From contig CACHCH010000004.1 in assembly GCA_902578255.1 (NCBI GenBank), positions 1-64,000 on the forward strand: 64,000 bases of DNA. The letters run 5' to 3'. Both the position numbers and the translations under genes were made by a program. The stretch's first letter is position 1; each line of letters begins with the position of its first letter. Of this stretch, positions 38,180 to 49,729 are shown piece after piece. A model generated the notes under the pieces. The model did no database searches. It saw only the letters and a program-made list of their open reading frames with translations, and had not been told where the DNA came from. This DNA comes from an uncultured Pelagibacteraceae bacterium. GTDB taxonomy: Bacteria; Pseudomonadota; Alphaproteobacteria; Pelagibacterales; Pelagibacteraceae.

Positions 38180-39538
38180 ATGTTTGAAAACTTAACAAAT
38201 AAATTTGAAGAAATCTTTTCTTCTTTAAAAAAATCACCATCACTTGATGAAACTCAAGTCGACGAGGGTTTAAGAGGAATTAGGCAAGCTCTTTTAGAAG
38301 CCGATGTATCTTTAGAGGTTGCTAAAGATTTTATTGAAAAAGTTAAGCCAAAAGCTTTAGGACAAGAGATTATTAGGTCAACGTCTCCAGGAGACATGGT
38401 TGTTAAAATTGTTTATGACGAGCTTGTAAGTTTGTTAGGAGAGGCTAACAGTGAAATAAATCTTAATGCAGTACCCCCAGTCCCTATGATGTTGGTAGGA
38501 CTTCAGGGCTCAGGTAAGACAACAACAACTGCAAAACTTGCCAAGTATTTAGAGAATAACAAAAAGAAAAAAGTCATGATGGTAAGTTTAGACATCTATA
38601 GACCAGCAGCTCAAGAGCAACTTAGATCTTTAGGAGAACAAAATAATATTTTAACCTTACCAATTGTTGAAGGGCAACAACCCACAGATATTTGTAGAAG
38701 AGCAATTGGTGCTGCAAATTTAAATGGCGCTGAGATAATTCTTTTTGATACTGCTGGAAGAACTCAAATTGACTTACAGATGATGAGTGAGATTAAACAA
38801 ATTGAAGGTGTAATTAATCCAACAGAAACATTCTTAGTAGCAGATTCTTTAACAGGTCAAGTTGCAGCATCTGTTGCAAAAGAGTTTAAAAATACTGTTA
38901 ATCTATCAGGAATTATTTTGACTAGAGCTGATGGTGATGCCAGAGGCGGTGCTGCCGTTAGTATGAAATATGTTTCTAATGTTCCTATTAAATTTTTAGG
39001 AATTGGGGAAAAAATTGAAAATCTTGAGGTATTTCACCCCGATAGAATAGCTAACAGAATTCTTGGAATGGGAGATATCGTTTCTCTTGTTGAAAAAGCA
39101 GCTCAAGATCTTGGTGAAGAAAATATTAAAAAAGCTGAAGAAAATCTAAAAAAGGGTCAGTTTTCAATGCAAGATTATTTGGCTCAATTGAGACAAATGA
39201 AAAAAATGGGAGGCATCGAAGGAATAATGTCATTTATGCCAGGAGTATCAAAAATTAAATCTCAAATGGACTCAGCTGGAATTGATGAAAGTATTATTAC
39301 TATAAATGAAGCTATTATTTTGTCCATGACAAAAAAAGAGAGAGAGAACCCAAAAATAATTGATGGTTCTAGAAAAAAAAGAATTGCTAATGGCTCTGGT
39401 ACTAATCCAGCCACTATCAATAAATTGTTAAAACAATTTAAAATGATGTCTGAAATGATGAAAAAAATGTCCAAAGGAAATATGAAAGGTATGTCTGATA
39501 AAGGAATACCACCAGAGCTATTTAACCAATTAAAATAA
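38180..39538 (+). CDS. ffh: Signal recognition particle protein Ffh
   Basis: [44 protein letters not shown]-rich C-terminal domain. Confidence 0.98.
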   Translation: MFENLTNKFEEIFSSLKKSPSLDETQVDEGLRGIRQALLEADVSLEVAKDFIEKVKPKALGQEIIRSTSPGDMVVKIVYDELVSLLGEANSEINLNAVPPVPMMLVGLQGSGKTTTTAKLAKYLENNKKKKVMMVSLDIYRPAAQEQLRSLGEQNNILTLPIVEGQQPTDICRRAIGAANLNGAEIILFDTAGRTQIDLQMMSEIKQIEGVINPTETFLVADSLTGQVAASVAKEFKNTVNLSGIILTRADGDARGGAAVSMKYVSNVPIKFLGIGEKIENLEVFHPDRIANRILGMGDIVSLVEKAAQDLGEENIKKAEENLKKGQFSMQDYLAQLRQMKKMGGIEGIMSFMPGVSKIKSQMDSAGIDESIITINEAIILSMTKKERENPKIIDGSRKKRIANGSGTNPATINKLLKQFKMMSEMMKKMSKGNMKGMSDKGIPPELFNQLK

Positions 39539-39552
39539 TAAAAGGAGAAGAC

Positions 39553-40017
39553 ATGTTAAAACTAAGATTATCAAGAGGAGGAACAAAAAAGCGTCCAGTA
39601 TATAAAGTTGTTGTAGCTGACAGCCGTTTTGCAAGAGATGGAAGATTTATTGAGAAAGTTGGATTTTTTAATCCACTTTTGCCTAAAGATAAAAAAGAAA
39701 GGGTCGGTCTCGAAGCTGAAAGAATTAAATATTGGCTTGGTCAAGGTGCCAAACCAACAACTAGAGTTGCTAGGATATTGGGAGAAAATGAGTTAATGCC
39801 TATGCCTGCAAACGGCAATAATCCTAATAAAGCTATTCCAAAAAAAGAAAGAAATAAAAAAGAGGACGATAAAAAAGAAGAAGCTCCTAAAGCAGATGCA
39901 GCACCAGCAACAGAAGCTCCTAAGGCAGAAACTCCAAAGGAAGAAGCTGCAAAGGAAGAAGTTCCTAAAGCAGACGCAGCACCAGCAGCAGAAGCTCCAA
40001 AGGAAGAAAAAAAATAG
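39553..40017 (+). CDS. rpsP: 30S ribosomal protein bS16 with K/E/A/P-rich C-terminal extension
   Basis: [42 protein letters not shown]. Confidence 0.97.
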   Translation: MLKLRLSRGGTKKRPVYKVVVADSRFARDGRFIEKVGFFNPLLPKDKKERVGLEAERIKYWLGQGAKPTTRVARILGENELMPMPANGNNPNKAIPKKERNKKEDDKKEEAPKADAAPATEAPKAETPKEEAAKEEVPKADAAPAAEAPKEEKK

Positions 40018-40031
40018 TTTAAAAATTATTT

Positions 40032-40718
40032 ATGTGGCAAGCTCAAGTGTTTACACTTTATCCAGAAGTTTTTCCTGGTCCTCTGTCAAAAGGATTATAT
40101 GGAAAAGCTATGTCTAAAAAGTTATGGGATTTAAAGGTTGTTAACATAAGAGATGCAGCTGAAGATAAACATAAAACTGTAGATGACACACCTTATGGTG
40201 GTGGATCAGGAATGTTACTAAAGGCAGATGTCCTTGCTAAATCGTTAGATCAAAACAGAATTGAAGGTGAAAAAATTTTATATTTATCTCCAAAAGGAAA
40301 AAAATTTGATCAAAGCTATGCGAAAAAATTGGCAACTGCAAAATCCTTATCACTTATTTGTGGTCATTTCGAAGGCGTTGACGAGAGAGTATTATCTACA
40401 AGAAATATAGAAGAAGTAAGTATAGGAGATTATGTTTTGTCTGGAGGCGAAACAGCTGCATATGTTGTTATTGATAGTGTACTCAGGCTATTACCAGGGG
40501 TATTAGGGAATGATAATTCTAAGATCGAAGAAACTTTTGAAAATGGTCTATTAGAGTATCCGCAGTATACAAAACCTCAAATTTGGGAAGAAAAATCAGT
40601 ACCAGATGTACTATTATCAGGTGACCATAGTAAAATTAAAGACTGGCGTTTATCTCAATCTGAGGCTATAACACGCGACCGGAGACCAGATTTATGGGAA
40701 AAATATAAGAAAGACTAA
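40032..40718 (+). CDS. trmD: tRNA (guanine-N1-)-methyltransferase TrmD
   Basis: [36 protein letters not shown]. Confidence 0.97.
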   Translation: MWQAQVFTLYPEVFPGPLSKGLYGKAMSKKLWDLKVVNIRDAAEDKHKTVDDTPYGGGSGMLLKADVLAKSLDQNRIEGEKILYLSPKGKKFDQSYAKKLATAKSLSLICGHFEGVDERVLSTRNIEEVSIGDYVLSGGETAAYVVIDSVLRLLPGVLGNDNSKIEETFENGLLEYPQYTKPQIWEEKSVPDVLLSGDHSKIKDWRLSQSEAITRDRRPDLWEKYKKD

Positions 40719-40719
40719 T

Positions 40720-41289
40720 TTGATTAACATAAACATGAAAACTATTGAGGAAATAAACCAACACAAAGTAAAAAAAATTCTTTCTGAGAAAAAAATTCCA
40801 GATTTTTATCCAGGGGATGTTGTTAAGGTTGGGGTAAGAATTACTGAGGGTAAAAAGGAGAGAATTCAATATTTCGAAGGTGTATGTATTGCAAAAAAAA
40901 GTAGAGACTTAAACTCTTCTTTTACAGTAAGAAAGATTTCATTTGGAGAAGGCGTTGAAAGAACATTTCCTTTATATGGAACTTTAATAGACTCAATTAA
41001 AGTTATTAGATCAGGCAAAGTAAGAAGAGCAAAACTATATTATTTAAGAGATAGAACAGGTAAATCAGCAAGAATTGCAGAAAAAATAAGAAAAAAAATT
41101 GGTATTGATATCGATGTTAAGCGAGAGACTGTAACGGAAGAAAATGTTGCCCCAACTGCTGAGGCTACAAAAGAGGAAGCCCCTAAAACAGAAGCGGTAC
41201 AAAATAATGCTGTTAAAGCTGAGGAGGCACCGAAAGAAGAGGCTTCTAAAGAAGAAGAAAAATTAGAAAGCCCTTCAGAAAAAAAATAA
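40720..41289 (+). CDS. rplS: 50S ribosomal protein bL19 with acidic C-terminal extension
   Basis: [44 protein letters not shown]; start may be the internal ATG 40735. Confidence 0.96.
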   Translation: MININMKTIEEINQHKVKKILSEKKIPDFYPGDVVKVGVRITEGKKERIQYFEGVCIAKKSRDLNSSFTVRKISFGEGVERTFPLYGTLIDSIKVIRSGKVRRAKLYYLRDRTGKSARIAEKIRKKIGIDIDVKRETVTEENVAPTAEATKEEAPKTEAVQNNAVKAEEAPKEEASKEEEKLESPSEKK

Positions 41290-41300
41290 TTTTTTTTTCA

Positions 41301-42704
41301 ATGTCCACAACACTTTACGATAAAATATGGAATGATCACTTGGTTGATCAACAGGATGATGGAACAGCGCTTCTTTTTGTTGATAGACATTTAATTCACG
41401 AAGTGACAAGTCCACAAGCATTTGAAGGATTAAGAAATTCAAATAGGAAAGTAAGACATCCTGATCTAACACTTGCAGTTGCAGATCATAATGTTCCAAC
41501 TACTGATAGAACTAAAGGAATAGCTGATCAAGAATCTAAAATACAAGTAGATACTTTAGATGCAAATTGTAAGGAGTTTGGTATTCAACTTTTTGGAATG
41601 GATGACAGACGACAAGGAATTGTGCATATCATAGGTCCAGAACAGGGCTTTACTCAACCGGGTACTGTTATTGTATGTGGTGATAGTCATACTGCAACCC
41701 ATGGAGCTTTTGGTGCTTTAGCATTTGGAATTGGAACGTCAGAAGTTGAACACGTTTTAGCAACACAAACACTAGTTCAAAAAAAAGCAAAAAATTTTAG
41801 AATTAATGTTAATGGGAAACTTCCGATTGGTGTCACTTCAAAAGATGTAATTCTTCAGATAATTGGAAAAATTGGTACAGCTGGCGGTACAGGTTGTGTA
41901 ATAGAATATGCTGGTGATTTAATAAGATCATTGAGCGTTGAGCAAAGAATGACAATTTGCAATATGACAATTGAAGGTGGAGCAAGAGCAGGATTGATTG
42001 CACCAGATGAAAAAATATTTGAGTATTTAAAAGGCAAACCTATGTCACCGAAGGGTCTAAATTGGGAAAAAGCTTTAAATTACTGGAGTGGTCTAAAGAC
42101 TGACAAAGATGCAAATTTTGATAAGGAAATAAATTTAAATGCAGCGGAAATTTTGCCAATGATAACATGGGGAACTTCGCCACAAGATGTTATTACAATT
42201 GATGGAAAAGTTCCTAATCCACAAACTGAAACAGACGAAGATAAAAAGAATTCAATTGAAAGATCATTGAAATACATGGGACTAAAACCTGATATGTCAG
42301 CAACTGACATAAAAATCGATAAAGTATTTATAGGAAGTTGTACAAACGGAAGAATTGAGGATTTAAGAGAGGCAGCAAAAATTTTAAAAGATAAAAAAAT
42401 ATCATCACACGTTAATGCAATGGTAGTTCCAGGATCTGGGTTAGTTAAAGAACAAGCTGAGCAAGAGGGATTAGATAAGATTTTCATCAGTTCAGGATTT
42501 GAGTGGAGAGAGCCAGGCTGTTCTATGTGTTTAGCCATGAATGCTGATAAGCTTAAGCCAGAGGAAAGATGCGCTTCTACTTCAAATAGAAATTTTGAGG
42601 GTAGACAAGGTAGAGGTGGCAGAACTCATTTGGTCAGTCCAGGGATGGCAGCTGCAGCTGCAATTTCTGGAAACCTTGATGATGTTAGAAAGTATCAAAA
42701 TTAA
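41301..42704 (+). CDS. leuC: 3-isopropylmalate dehydratase large subunit
   Basis: [37 protein letters not shown]. Confidence 0.97.
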   Translation: MSTTLYDKIWNDHLVDQQDDGTALLFVDRHLIHEVTSPQAFEGLRNSNRKVRHPDLTLAVADHNVPTTDRTKGIADQESKIQVDTLDANCKEFGIQLFGMDDRRQGIVHIIGPEQGFTQPGTVIVCGDSHTATHGAFGALAFGIGTSEVEHVLATQTLVQKKAKNFRINVNGKLPIGVTSKDVILQIIGKIGTAGGTGCVIEYAGDLIRSLSVEQRMTICNMTIEGGARAGLIAPDEKIFEYLKGKPMSPKGLNWEKALNYWSGLKTDKDANFDKEINLNAAEILPMITWGTSPQDVITIDGKVPNPQTETDEDKKNSIERSLKYMGLKPDMSATDIKIDKVFIGSCTNGRIEDLREAAKILKDKKISSHVNAMVVPGSGLVKEQAEQEGLDKIFISSGFEWREPGCSMCLAMNADKLKPEERCASTSNRNFEGRQGRGGRTHLVSPGMAAAAAISGNLDDVRKYQN

Positions 42705-43310
42705 ATGCAAAAGTTTAATACACTAAAGAGTATTCCTGCATATCTGCCAATAGTTAATATTGATACAGATATGATTATTCCTAAGCAATTTTTGAAAACT
42801 ATTAAAAGAACTGGACTTGGAAAAAACTTGTTTTTTGAGATGAGATATGATGATCAAGGAAAAGAAATTGAAAATTTTATTCTTAACAAGGATCCCTTCA
42901 ATAAATCCAAAATTTTGATTGCTGGAAAAAATTTTGGATGCGGTTCATCAAGAGAACACGCTCCATGGGCATTGCTAGATTTTGGAATTACATGTGTAAT
43001 TAGCTCAAGTTATGCAGATATTTTTTATAGTAATTGCTTCAAGAATGGTATTTTGCCAATTATTCTTGATGAGGAAAAAATAAAAGAGATTTCAGAATAT
43101 GCAACTAGAAAAGAAGAAATCTCAGTCGATTTAAATGAACAAGTAATTTGTTATGGTAATAACGAAATTAAATTTGAAATAGATCCATTTAAGAAAAAGT
43201 GTTTACTAGAAGGCCTTGATGACATTGCTTTATCTTTAAAAAAAGTAGACAAAATTAAAACTTTTGAAAATAGTTTAAAAACTAAAAAACCATGGATTTT
43301 TAATGATTAA
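42705..43310 (+). CDS. leuD: 3-isopropylmalate dehydratase small subunit
   Basis: [31 protein letters not shown]. Confidence 0.97.
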   Translation: MQKFNTLKSIPAYLPIVNIDTDMIIPKQFLKTIKRTGLGKNLFFEMRYDDQGKEIENFILNKDPFNKSKILIAGKNFGCGSSREHAPWALLDFGITCVISSSYADIFYSNCFKNGILPIILDEEKIKEISEYATRKEEISVDLNEQVICYGNNEIKFEIDPFKKKCLLEGLDDIALSLKKVDKIKTFENSLKTKKPWIFND

Positions 43311-44409
43311 GGTAAAAAAAAGAAAAATTCTTTTATTGCCTGGTGACGGTATTGGACCAGAAGTAATTCGTGAAGTGAAAAAAATTATTAACTGGTTCAA
43401 CGACAAAAAATCTTTAGATTTTGAAATAGATGAAGATCTTGCTGGTGGTTGTTCTTATGACAAACATGGCACTCCAATTACTGACGAAGTATTTTATAAA
43501 GCTCTGGAGAGTGAAGTTGTTATGTTAGGTGCGGTGGGAGGACCAAAATGGGATGAAGTAGAATTTTCTAAAAAACCAGAGAGAGCATTGCTAAAACTTA
43601 GAAAAGAATTAAAACTATTTGCTAATTTACGACCAGCAATATGCTTTGAACAATTGGTAAGCGCATCAACATTAAAACCAGAGGTAGTTTCAGGATTAGA
43701 TATAATGATTGTTAGAGAGCTTACAGGTGGAATATATTTTGGTGAACCAAGAGGAATTAAACCGATTGAAAATGGAGAAAGAAAAGGAATAAATACCCAT
43801 ACATATACGACTAATGAAATCGCTAGGGTAGCACGTATTGCATTCGACCTAGCAAGAAAAAGATCCAATAAAGTAACCTCATGTGAAAAATCAAACGTTA
43901 TGGAAGCCGGACAGTTATGGAAGGAAGAAGTACAAGAACTTCATGATAAAGAATTTAAAGATGTAGAATTAAGCCATATGCTTGCTGATAATTGTGCAAT
44001 GCAACTATTAAGAAATCCTAAGCAATTTGATGTAATTGTAACTGATAATTTATTTGGCGATATGCTTTCAGATCAAGCATCAATGCTAACAGGCTCTTTA
44101 GGTCTATTACCTTCTGCATCTTTAGGAGCAAAAAATAAAGATGGAGAAATGAGAGCGATGTACGAACCTATTCATGGTTCAGCACCAGATATTGCCGGTA
44201 AATCGATTGCAAACCCTATTGCTTCTATTTTAAGCTTTGCTATGGCTTTAAGGTATTCTTTAGATTTAGATAATGAGGCTGATGCATTAGAAAAAGCAGT
44301 ACAGCAGGTATTAAATGATGGTTTGAGAACTAAAGATATTCTATCAGATGGAATGAAACAGGCATCAACTTCAGCAATGGGTGATGCGATAATTTCAAAA
44401 TTGCAATAA
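43303..44409 (+). CDS. leuB: 3-isopropylmalate dehydrogenase
   Basis: [42 protein letters not shown]. Confidence 0.97.
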   Translation: MIKVKKRKILLLPGDGIGPEVIREVKKIINWFNDKKSLDFEIDEDLAGGCSYDKHGTPITDEVFYKALESEVVMLGAVGGPKWDEVEFSKKPERALLKLRKELKLFANLRPAICFEQLVSASTLKPEVVSGLDIMIVRELTGGIYFGEPRGIKPIENGERKGINTHTYTTNEIARVARIAFDLARKRSNKVTSCEKSNVMEAGQLWKEEVQELHDKEFKDVELSHMLADNCAMQLLRNPKQFDVIVTDNLFGDMLSDQASMLTGSLGLLPSASLGAKNKDGEMRAMYEPIHGSAPDIAGKSIANPIASILSFAMALRYSLDLDNEADALEKAVQQVLNDGLRTKDILSDGMKQASTSAMGDAIISKLQ

Positions 44410-44435
44410 ATCTATAATTATTCTAAACTTTTAAA

Positions 44436-46199
44436 ATGCCAAGTTATACAGCTCCAGTAAAAGATATGATGTTTCTTTATGATAAGTTAAGAGACAATAA
44501 ATACTACAATGAATTAGAAAAGTATAATGAAGTTAATTCTGATTTGGTAAAAGATATTTTAGAAGAAGCAGCTAAAATAAATCAAAATTTAATTTTACCA
44601 CTTGCAAAAGTAGGGGATGAAAATCCTGCAGTTTTAGAAAATGGAGTTGTTAGAACCCCCCCAGGCTATAAAGAGGCATACCAAAAATATATAGAAGATG
44701 GATGGACATCATTATCTTGTGATCCAAAATATGGTGGTCAAGGGATGCCTAAAACTGTGAGCGCGTTTTTTGACGAAATGTTATCTTCTGCGAGTTTGTC
44801 ATTTAAACTTTATAGTGAATTAAGTATTGGAGCTTATAATTGTATTAATCGTCATGCTACAGAGGAAATAAAAAACAAATATTTACCTAAAATGGTTGAG
44901 GGTAAATGGAGTGGCACGATGTGTTTAACTGAACCAGTTTGTGGAACTGATTTAGGGCTTTTAAAGACTAAAGCAGAAAAACAAACTGATGGAACATATA
45001 AACTAAGTGGTCAGAAAATATTCATCACTTCTGGTGATCAAGACCTAACAGAAAATATTATTCATCTCGTAATTGCTAGAGCCACAGACTCTCCAGCTGG
45101 AACTAAAGGCATAAGTTTATTTTTAGTACCTAAATTTATAGTCAATGAGGACGGAACTGTTGGCCCAAGGAATGGGGTATCAACAGGTTCTATTGAAAGT
45201 AAAATGGGAATAAAAGGTTCAGCTACATGTGTCTTAAATTTTGATGATGCAACTGGCTATATGATTGGAGCCAAAGACAAAGGTTTAAGTGCGATGTTCA
45301 CAATGATGAATTTAGAGAGAATAGTAGTTGGTATACAAGGTTTAGGCCTATCTGAAATTGCTTATCAGAACTCACTTGCATATGCTAAAGAGAGAAAACA
45401 AGGAAAAACAAATAATACCAAGTCAACTAATGGTGCAGATTTTATAATTGAACATGCTGACATAAGAAAATCTTTGTTAAATATGAAATCAATCATTGAA
45501 GGAGAAAGAGCATTATGTTTTTGGTTATCTCAACAAACGGAGGTTAGCCTTTATCATCCTGATGAAAAAATAAAACAAGAGGCATCTGATTACGTTTCAT
45601 TAATGACACCTGTGGTAAAATCATTGTTTAGTGATTTAGCTATGGAGATAACAAATGACGCAATGCAGATACACGGAGGCTATGGCTATACAAAAGATCA
45701 AGGAATTGAGCAATTATATAGAGATAATCGTATTACTCCTATTTATGAAGGAACAAACTCAGTTCAAGCTGCAGATTTAGTATTTAGAAAATTATCAAAC
45801 AAAAATGGCAATATAATTGAGAGATTCTTAGGCATGGTTAAGTCTGAGTGTGATAGTAAAAAAGGAAAAGTTGAAATTTTTTCAAAAGAGTTAAATCATT
45901 ACTTGGATATATTATCTAAGTTTACAGGTTGGATCAGTGATCAAAGTAAAATTGAAAAAGACGATGTAAGTGCGGCAGCAAATGATTATTTAAGAACACT
46001 TGGATACGTTTCAATTGCTTATTCTTGGATTAAAGTTTTAGAAGTTAGTTTTAATGACTACGAAAAAAATAAAGACTTTTACTCAGATAAAATTAATACA
46101 GCTAAATTTTATTTTGAAAAGGTATTACCTAGAGCAGAATATCATTACAAATCTGCAATTTCAGGTAGTTCCAATATTATGAAATTTAAATTTATTTAG
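44436..46199 (+). CDS. dmdC: Acyl-CoA dehydrogenase, probable methylmercaptopropionyl-CoA dehydrogenase (DmdC)
   Basis: MCLTEPVCGTDLGLLKTKA; QIHGGYGYTKDQGIEQLYRD; context with dmdB/dmdA. Confidence 0.82.
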   Translation: MPSYTAPVKDMMFLYDKLRDNKYYNELEKYNEVNSDLVKDILEEAAKINQNLILPLAKVGDENPAVLENGVVRTPPGYKEAYQKYIEDGWTSLSCDPKYGGQGMPKTVSAFFDEMLSSASLSFKLYSELSIGAYNCINRHATEEIKNKYLPKMVEGKWSGTMCLTEPVCGTDLGLLKTKAEKQTDGTYKLSGQKIFITSGDQDLTENIIHLVIARATDSPAGTKGISLFLVPKFIVNEDGTVGPRNGVSTGSIESKMGIKGSATCVLNFDDATGYMIGAKDKGLSAMFTMMNLERIVVGIQGLGLSEIAYQNSLAYAKERKQGKTNNTKSTNGADFIIEHADIRKSLLNMKSIIEGERALCFWLSQQTEVSLYHPDEKIKQEASDYVSLMTPVVKSLFSDLAMEITNDAMQIHGGYGYTKDQGIEQLYRDNRITPIYEGTNSVQAADLVFRKLSNKNGNIIERFLGMVKSECDSKKGKVEIFSKELNHYLDILSKFTGWISDQSKIEKDDVSAAANDYLRTLGYVSIAYSWIKVLEVSFNDYEKNKDFYSDKINTAKFYFEKVLPRAEYHYKSAISGSSNIMKFKFI

Positions 46200-46200
46200 G

Positions 46201-47817
46201 ATGAATCATTACGATAATAATTTGGACAAAAATGAAGCCAACCATGTTCCGTTAACACCTCTAACATTTTTAAAAAGAGCAACAGAAATTTATCCAAATT
46301 ATGAAGCAATCGTTTATGAAGACAGAAGTTATACTTGGAGTAAAGTTTACCAAAGAGCAGTAAAATTTGCCAGTGCATTGTCTAAAATTGGTATTAAAAA
46401 AGGTGATACTGTTTCATTCTTAGCATTTAATACACCTGAAATATTCGAAGCACACTACTCTGTTCCTATGACAGGAGCAGTTTTAAATACAATTAATATT
46501 AGATTGGATGCAAACACGATTGCATACATTTTAAATCATAGTGATGCAAAAGTTTTAGTCGTTGATAGACAGCTACATATAGAAGTTAAAAAAGCTCTAA
46601 AAACTTTAGATAAAAAAATTACAATTATTGATATAAATGACAAATATGCTGACCAATCAAAGTGTGAAAAAATTGGTGAGCATGAATATGAAAACTTTTT
46701 AAATACTGGGGATGAAAATTATAACTGGCAAATGCCCAACGATGAATGGCAGTCTATTTCGTTAAGTTATACTTCTGGAACTACAGGAAATCCAAAAGGA
46801 GTAGTTTATCATCACAGAGGTGCTTATTTAATGTCCACAGGAAGTTCAGTTGCATGGAATATGCCTAATCGTTTAAATTTTTTAACAGTCGTGCCAATGT
46901 TTCATTGTAATGGATGGTGTTATCCTTGGACAATTCCGATGCTAAACGGAAGAACTATATGTTTAAGAAATATAGATATTAAAAAAATATTTGATCTAAT
47001 TGATAGATACGATGTAACGCATTTTGGTGGAGCACCTATTGTTTTAAATATGATTACTGGTGCTCCAGAAGCTGACAGAAAAAAATTAAATCATAAAGTT
47101 TATGTTTTAACTGCCGGGGCTCCTCCACCTAGTGTAATTTTTAAAAAAATGAAAGCTCTTGGTTTTGAGGTAATGCATGTTTATGGTTTAACAGAGACAT
47201 ATGGGCATGTTACTCAATGTGCTTGGAATGATGAGTGGAATGATTTTGATGAAGATAAACAAAATGAAATCAAAGCGAGACAGGGAGTAAGATATCCAAA
47301 TACTGAAGGTGTAACAATTTTAGATCCTGAAACTATGAAAGAAGTTCCAAAGGATGGTAAAACTATAGGTGAAATAATGATAAGAGGCAATATAGTTATG
47401 AAGGGATATTTTAAAGATAAAGAAGCTACAGATAAAGCAATGAAAGGTGGCTGGTTTCACACTGGAGATTTAGCCGTAATGCATCCTGATGGATATGTCA
47501 AAATACAAGACAGATCTAAAGATATAATTATATCTGGAGGAGAAAATATATCTTCAATAGAAATAGAAAATACTCTTTCTAAACACCCTTCTGTTTCTAT
47601 TGCAGCTGTGGTTGCAAAACCTGATGAAAAATGGGGTGAAGTTCCATGTGCTTTTATCGAAATGGTTAAAGACAAACCGGCAAGTGAAAAAGAATTAATA
47701 GATTTTTGTAAAGAAACTTTAGCAGGATTTAAAGTCCCAAAAAAAGTAATTTTCTGTGAGTTACCAAAAACTTCTACAGGAAAAATTCAGAAGTTTGAAC
47801 TAAGAAAACAATTCTAG
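46201..47817 (+). CDS. dmdB: Acyl-CoA ligase, probable methylmercaptopropionate-CoA ligase (DmdB)
   Basis: LSYTSGTTGNPKGVVYHHRGAYLMS; GWFHTGDLAVMHPDGYVKIQDRSKDIIISGGENISS; context. Confidence 0.82.
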   Translation: MNHYDNNLDKNEANHVPLTPLTFLKRATEIYPNYEAIVYEDRSYTWSKVYQRAVKFASALSKIGIKKGDTVSFLAFNTPEIFEAHYSVPMTGAVLNTINIRLDANTIAYILNHSDAKVLVVDRQLHIEVKKALKTLDKKITIIDINDKYADQSKCEKIGEHEYENFLNTGDENYNWQMPNDEWQSISLSYTSGTTGNPKGVVYHHRGAYLMSTGSSVAWNMPNRLNFLTVVPMFHCNGWCYPWTIPMLNGRTICLRNIDIKKIFDLIDRYDVTHFGGAPIVLNMITGAPEADRKKLNHKVYVLTAGAPPPSVIFKKMKALGFEVMHVYGLTETYGHVTQCAWNDEWNDFDEDKQNEIKARQGVRYPNTEGVTILDPETMKEVPKDGKTIGEIMIRGNIVMKGYFKDKEATDKAMKGGWFHTGDLAVMHPDGYVKIQDRSKDIIISGGENISSIEIENTLSKHPSVSIAAVVAKPDEKWGEVPCAFIEMVKDKPASEKELIDFCKETLAGFKVPKKVIFCELPKTSTGKIQKFELRKQF

Positions 47818-47825
47818 GTAATTAT

Positions 47826-48602
47826 TTGATTTTCCAAGTAGAAAATAAAAATGTCCATGCATCAGATGCAGGGCAAGGCATTGATCCAAAAAAGCAAACA
47901 ATTGTATTTTTACATGGAAGTGGGATGTCACATATTGTTTGGTCTTTAACAGAGCAATTTTTTTCAAATCAAAATTTTAATGTTTTATCAATAGATTTAC
48001 CTGGACATGGAAATTCTGATGGTCCTTGTATTAATACTATTGAAAAAGTCACAGAATGGTTAGAAAAAGCATTTATTCAGTTAAATTTAAATGATTTAGT
48101 TTTAATTGGACACTCTCAGGGATGTTTAGAAATTTTAGAATTTGCTCATAAGCACCCAAATAGAATAAAAAAATTAATTTTTGTTGGTGGCTCTTATAAA
48201 ATGCCAGTTCATCCAGATTTAATTGAATTAGCTAAAAATGGCGATTCAGATGCTGTTAAATTGATGATGAAGTGGGGGTATAATGGGTCAAAAAAATTTA
48301 TTGGAGGTAATCCACTTGAAAGGATAATCCAATCACCAAGAGATATTAGTAAAATATTGGCTGTTGATCTTATTGCTTGTAATAATTATTCCAACGGAAA
48401 AAAGGCTGCTATCTCAATAAATTGTCCAAGCATGTTTATATTTGGTGCCCTTGATAAGATGGTTAATCTTGAAGTCGGAAAAAAATTTTCAAATCTTGTA
48501 AAAAATTCATCTACCCACATCTTCGAAGGTTGTGGTCACATGATTATGATTGAAAAAGCATTTGAAATGAGAGAAAAGGTCCTAGAATTTTTAAAAAAAT
48601 GA
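47826..48602 (+). CDS. Alpha/beta hydrolase embedded in DMSP demethylation cluster
   Basis: [23 protein letters not shown] nucleophile elbow; [13 protein letters not shown] start. Confidence 0.88.
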   Translation: MIFQVENKNVHASDAGQGIDPKKQTIVFLHGSGMSHIVWSLTEQFFSNQNFNVLSIDLPGHGNSDGPCINTIEKVTEWLEKAFIQLNLNDLVLIGHSQGCLEILEFAHKHPNRIKKLIFVGGSYKMPVHPDLIELAKNGDSDAVKLMMKWGYNGSKKFIGGNPLERIIQSPRDISKILAVDLIACNNYSNGKKAAISINCPSMFIFGALDKMVNLEVGKKFSNLVKNSSTHIFEGCGHMIMIEKAFEMREKVLEFLKK

Positions 48603-49708
48603 AAAACTTTTCTATAGCAAAATCAAGAAGATTACGAAGTACACCTTATACTGACAGAATAGAAGCTCATGGTGTGAGCAGCTACACAGTTTATAATCAT
48701 ATGTTACTTCCAGCGTCATTCAAATCTTTAGAAAGCGACTATGATCACTTAAAAAAATATGTTCAAGTTTGGGATGTTGCAGCAGAGAGACAAGTTGAAA
48801 TATCTGGAAAAGACTCATCTAAATTAGTTCAATTAATGACTTGTAGAGATTTATCTAAATCAAAAGTTGGAAAATGTTATTATGCTCCATTAATTGATAA
48901 CGATGGACTTTTAGTTAATGACCCAATAATCAATAAGCTTGCAGAGGATAAATGGTGGTTGTCTATAGCTGATGCAGATGTAATATTTTTTGCAAAAGGT
49001 CTTGCAGCTGGAAATAGATTTGATGTTAAAATTAATGAACCAAATGTAAATATCTTAGCTGTTCAAGGACCTTTGGCTGATGATTTAATGTCAAAACTAT
49101 TCAGTGAAGAGATTAGAAAATTAAAATTTTTTAACTTTGATTATTTTGAATTAAAAGGTCACAAATATTTCATTGCAAGGTCTGGATGGTCAAAACAAGG
49201 TGGATTTGAAGTTTATGTTGATAATGACATTGCAGGTCAGAATTTATATGATTATTTGTTTGAAGAGGGAAAAGAATTTAATGTTAAGCCAGGTTGCCCA
49301 AATTTAATAGAGAGAATTGAAGGTAATTTGTTATCTTATGGAAACGATTTTGACAATAGAGACAATCCTTTTGAAGCAAATTTTGATAAATTTATTCATT
49401 TAGACAGTGACGTTAATTTTTTAGGTAAAGAAAAACTTAAAAAAATAAAAGAAAAAGGAATAACTAGAAAACTTATGGGTGTAAAAATTGATCATAATAA
49501 AATTGATATGTATTGCGAAAAGACTTTATTTGCTGATAACAAAGAAATAGTTGGATATGTTAGATCAGCAACTTATTCACCCACATTTGATAAAGTTATT
49601 GGAATTGCAATGATTAATAAACCCTACTGGAATACAAAAAATCAGTTTAATATAGAAATAAATGAAAAAATATATGTGGGTACTGTTTGTGATTTACCCC
49701 TCGTTTAA
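48599..49708 (+). CDS. dmdA: Dimethylsulfoniopropionate demethylase DmdA (GcvT superfamily)
   Basis: 369 aa GcvT-fold protein, [32 protein letters not shown]; adjacent acyl-CoA ligase and dehydrogenase. Confidence 0.88.
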   Translation: MKNFSIAKSRRLRSTPYTDRIEAHGVSSYTVYNHMLLPASFKSLESDYDHLKKYVQVWDVAAERQVEISGKDSSKLVQLMTCRDLSKSKVGKCYYAPLIDNDGLLVNDPIINKLAEDKWWLSIADADVIFFAKGLAAGNRFDVKINEPNVNILAVQGPLADDLMSKLFSEEIRKLKFFNFDYFELKGHKYFIARSGWSKQGGFEVYVDNDIAGQNLYDYLFEEGKEFNVKPGCPNLIERIEGNLLSYGNDFDNRDNPFEANFDKFIHLDSDVNFLGKEKLKKIKEKGITRKLMGVKIDHNKIDMYCEKTLFADNKEIVGYVRSATYSPTFDKVIGIAMINKPYWNTKNQFNIEINEKIYVGTVCDLPLV

Positions 49709-49729
49709 AATTAAAAGTCATTTAGTGTT

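Noticed and set aside
38037-38243. Minus-strand 68-aa ORF between dapF and ffh
   Set aside because: Overlaps the structured leader and the start of ffh; composition looks random and it is antisense to better-supported features.
39880-40017. Possible tandem DNA repeat array
   Set aside because: The near-repeats encode the K/E/A/P protein tail in frame; reported as a ribosomal protein extension, not a separate repeat element.
39896-40117. Plus-strand ORF in alternative frame with [17 protein letters not shown] repeats
   Set aside because: Repeat pattern is a frame-shifted reading of the rpsP low-complexity tail.
41275-41300. A-run followed by T-run between rplS and leuC as a terminator
   Set aside because: No GC stem, so not a convincing intrinsic terminator.
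42080-42538. Minus-strand 152-aa ORF
   Set aside because: Antisense to leuC; no recognisable domain.
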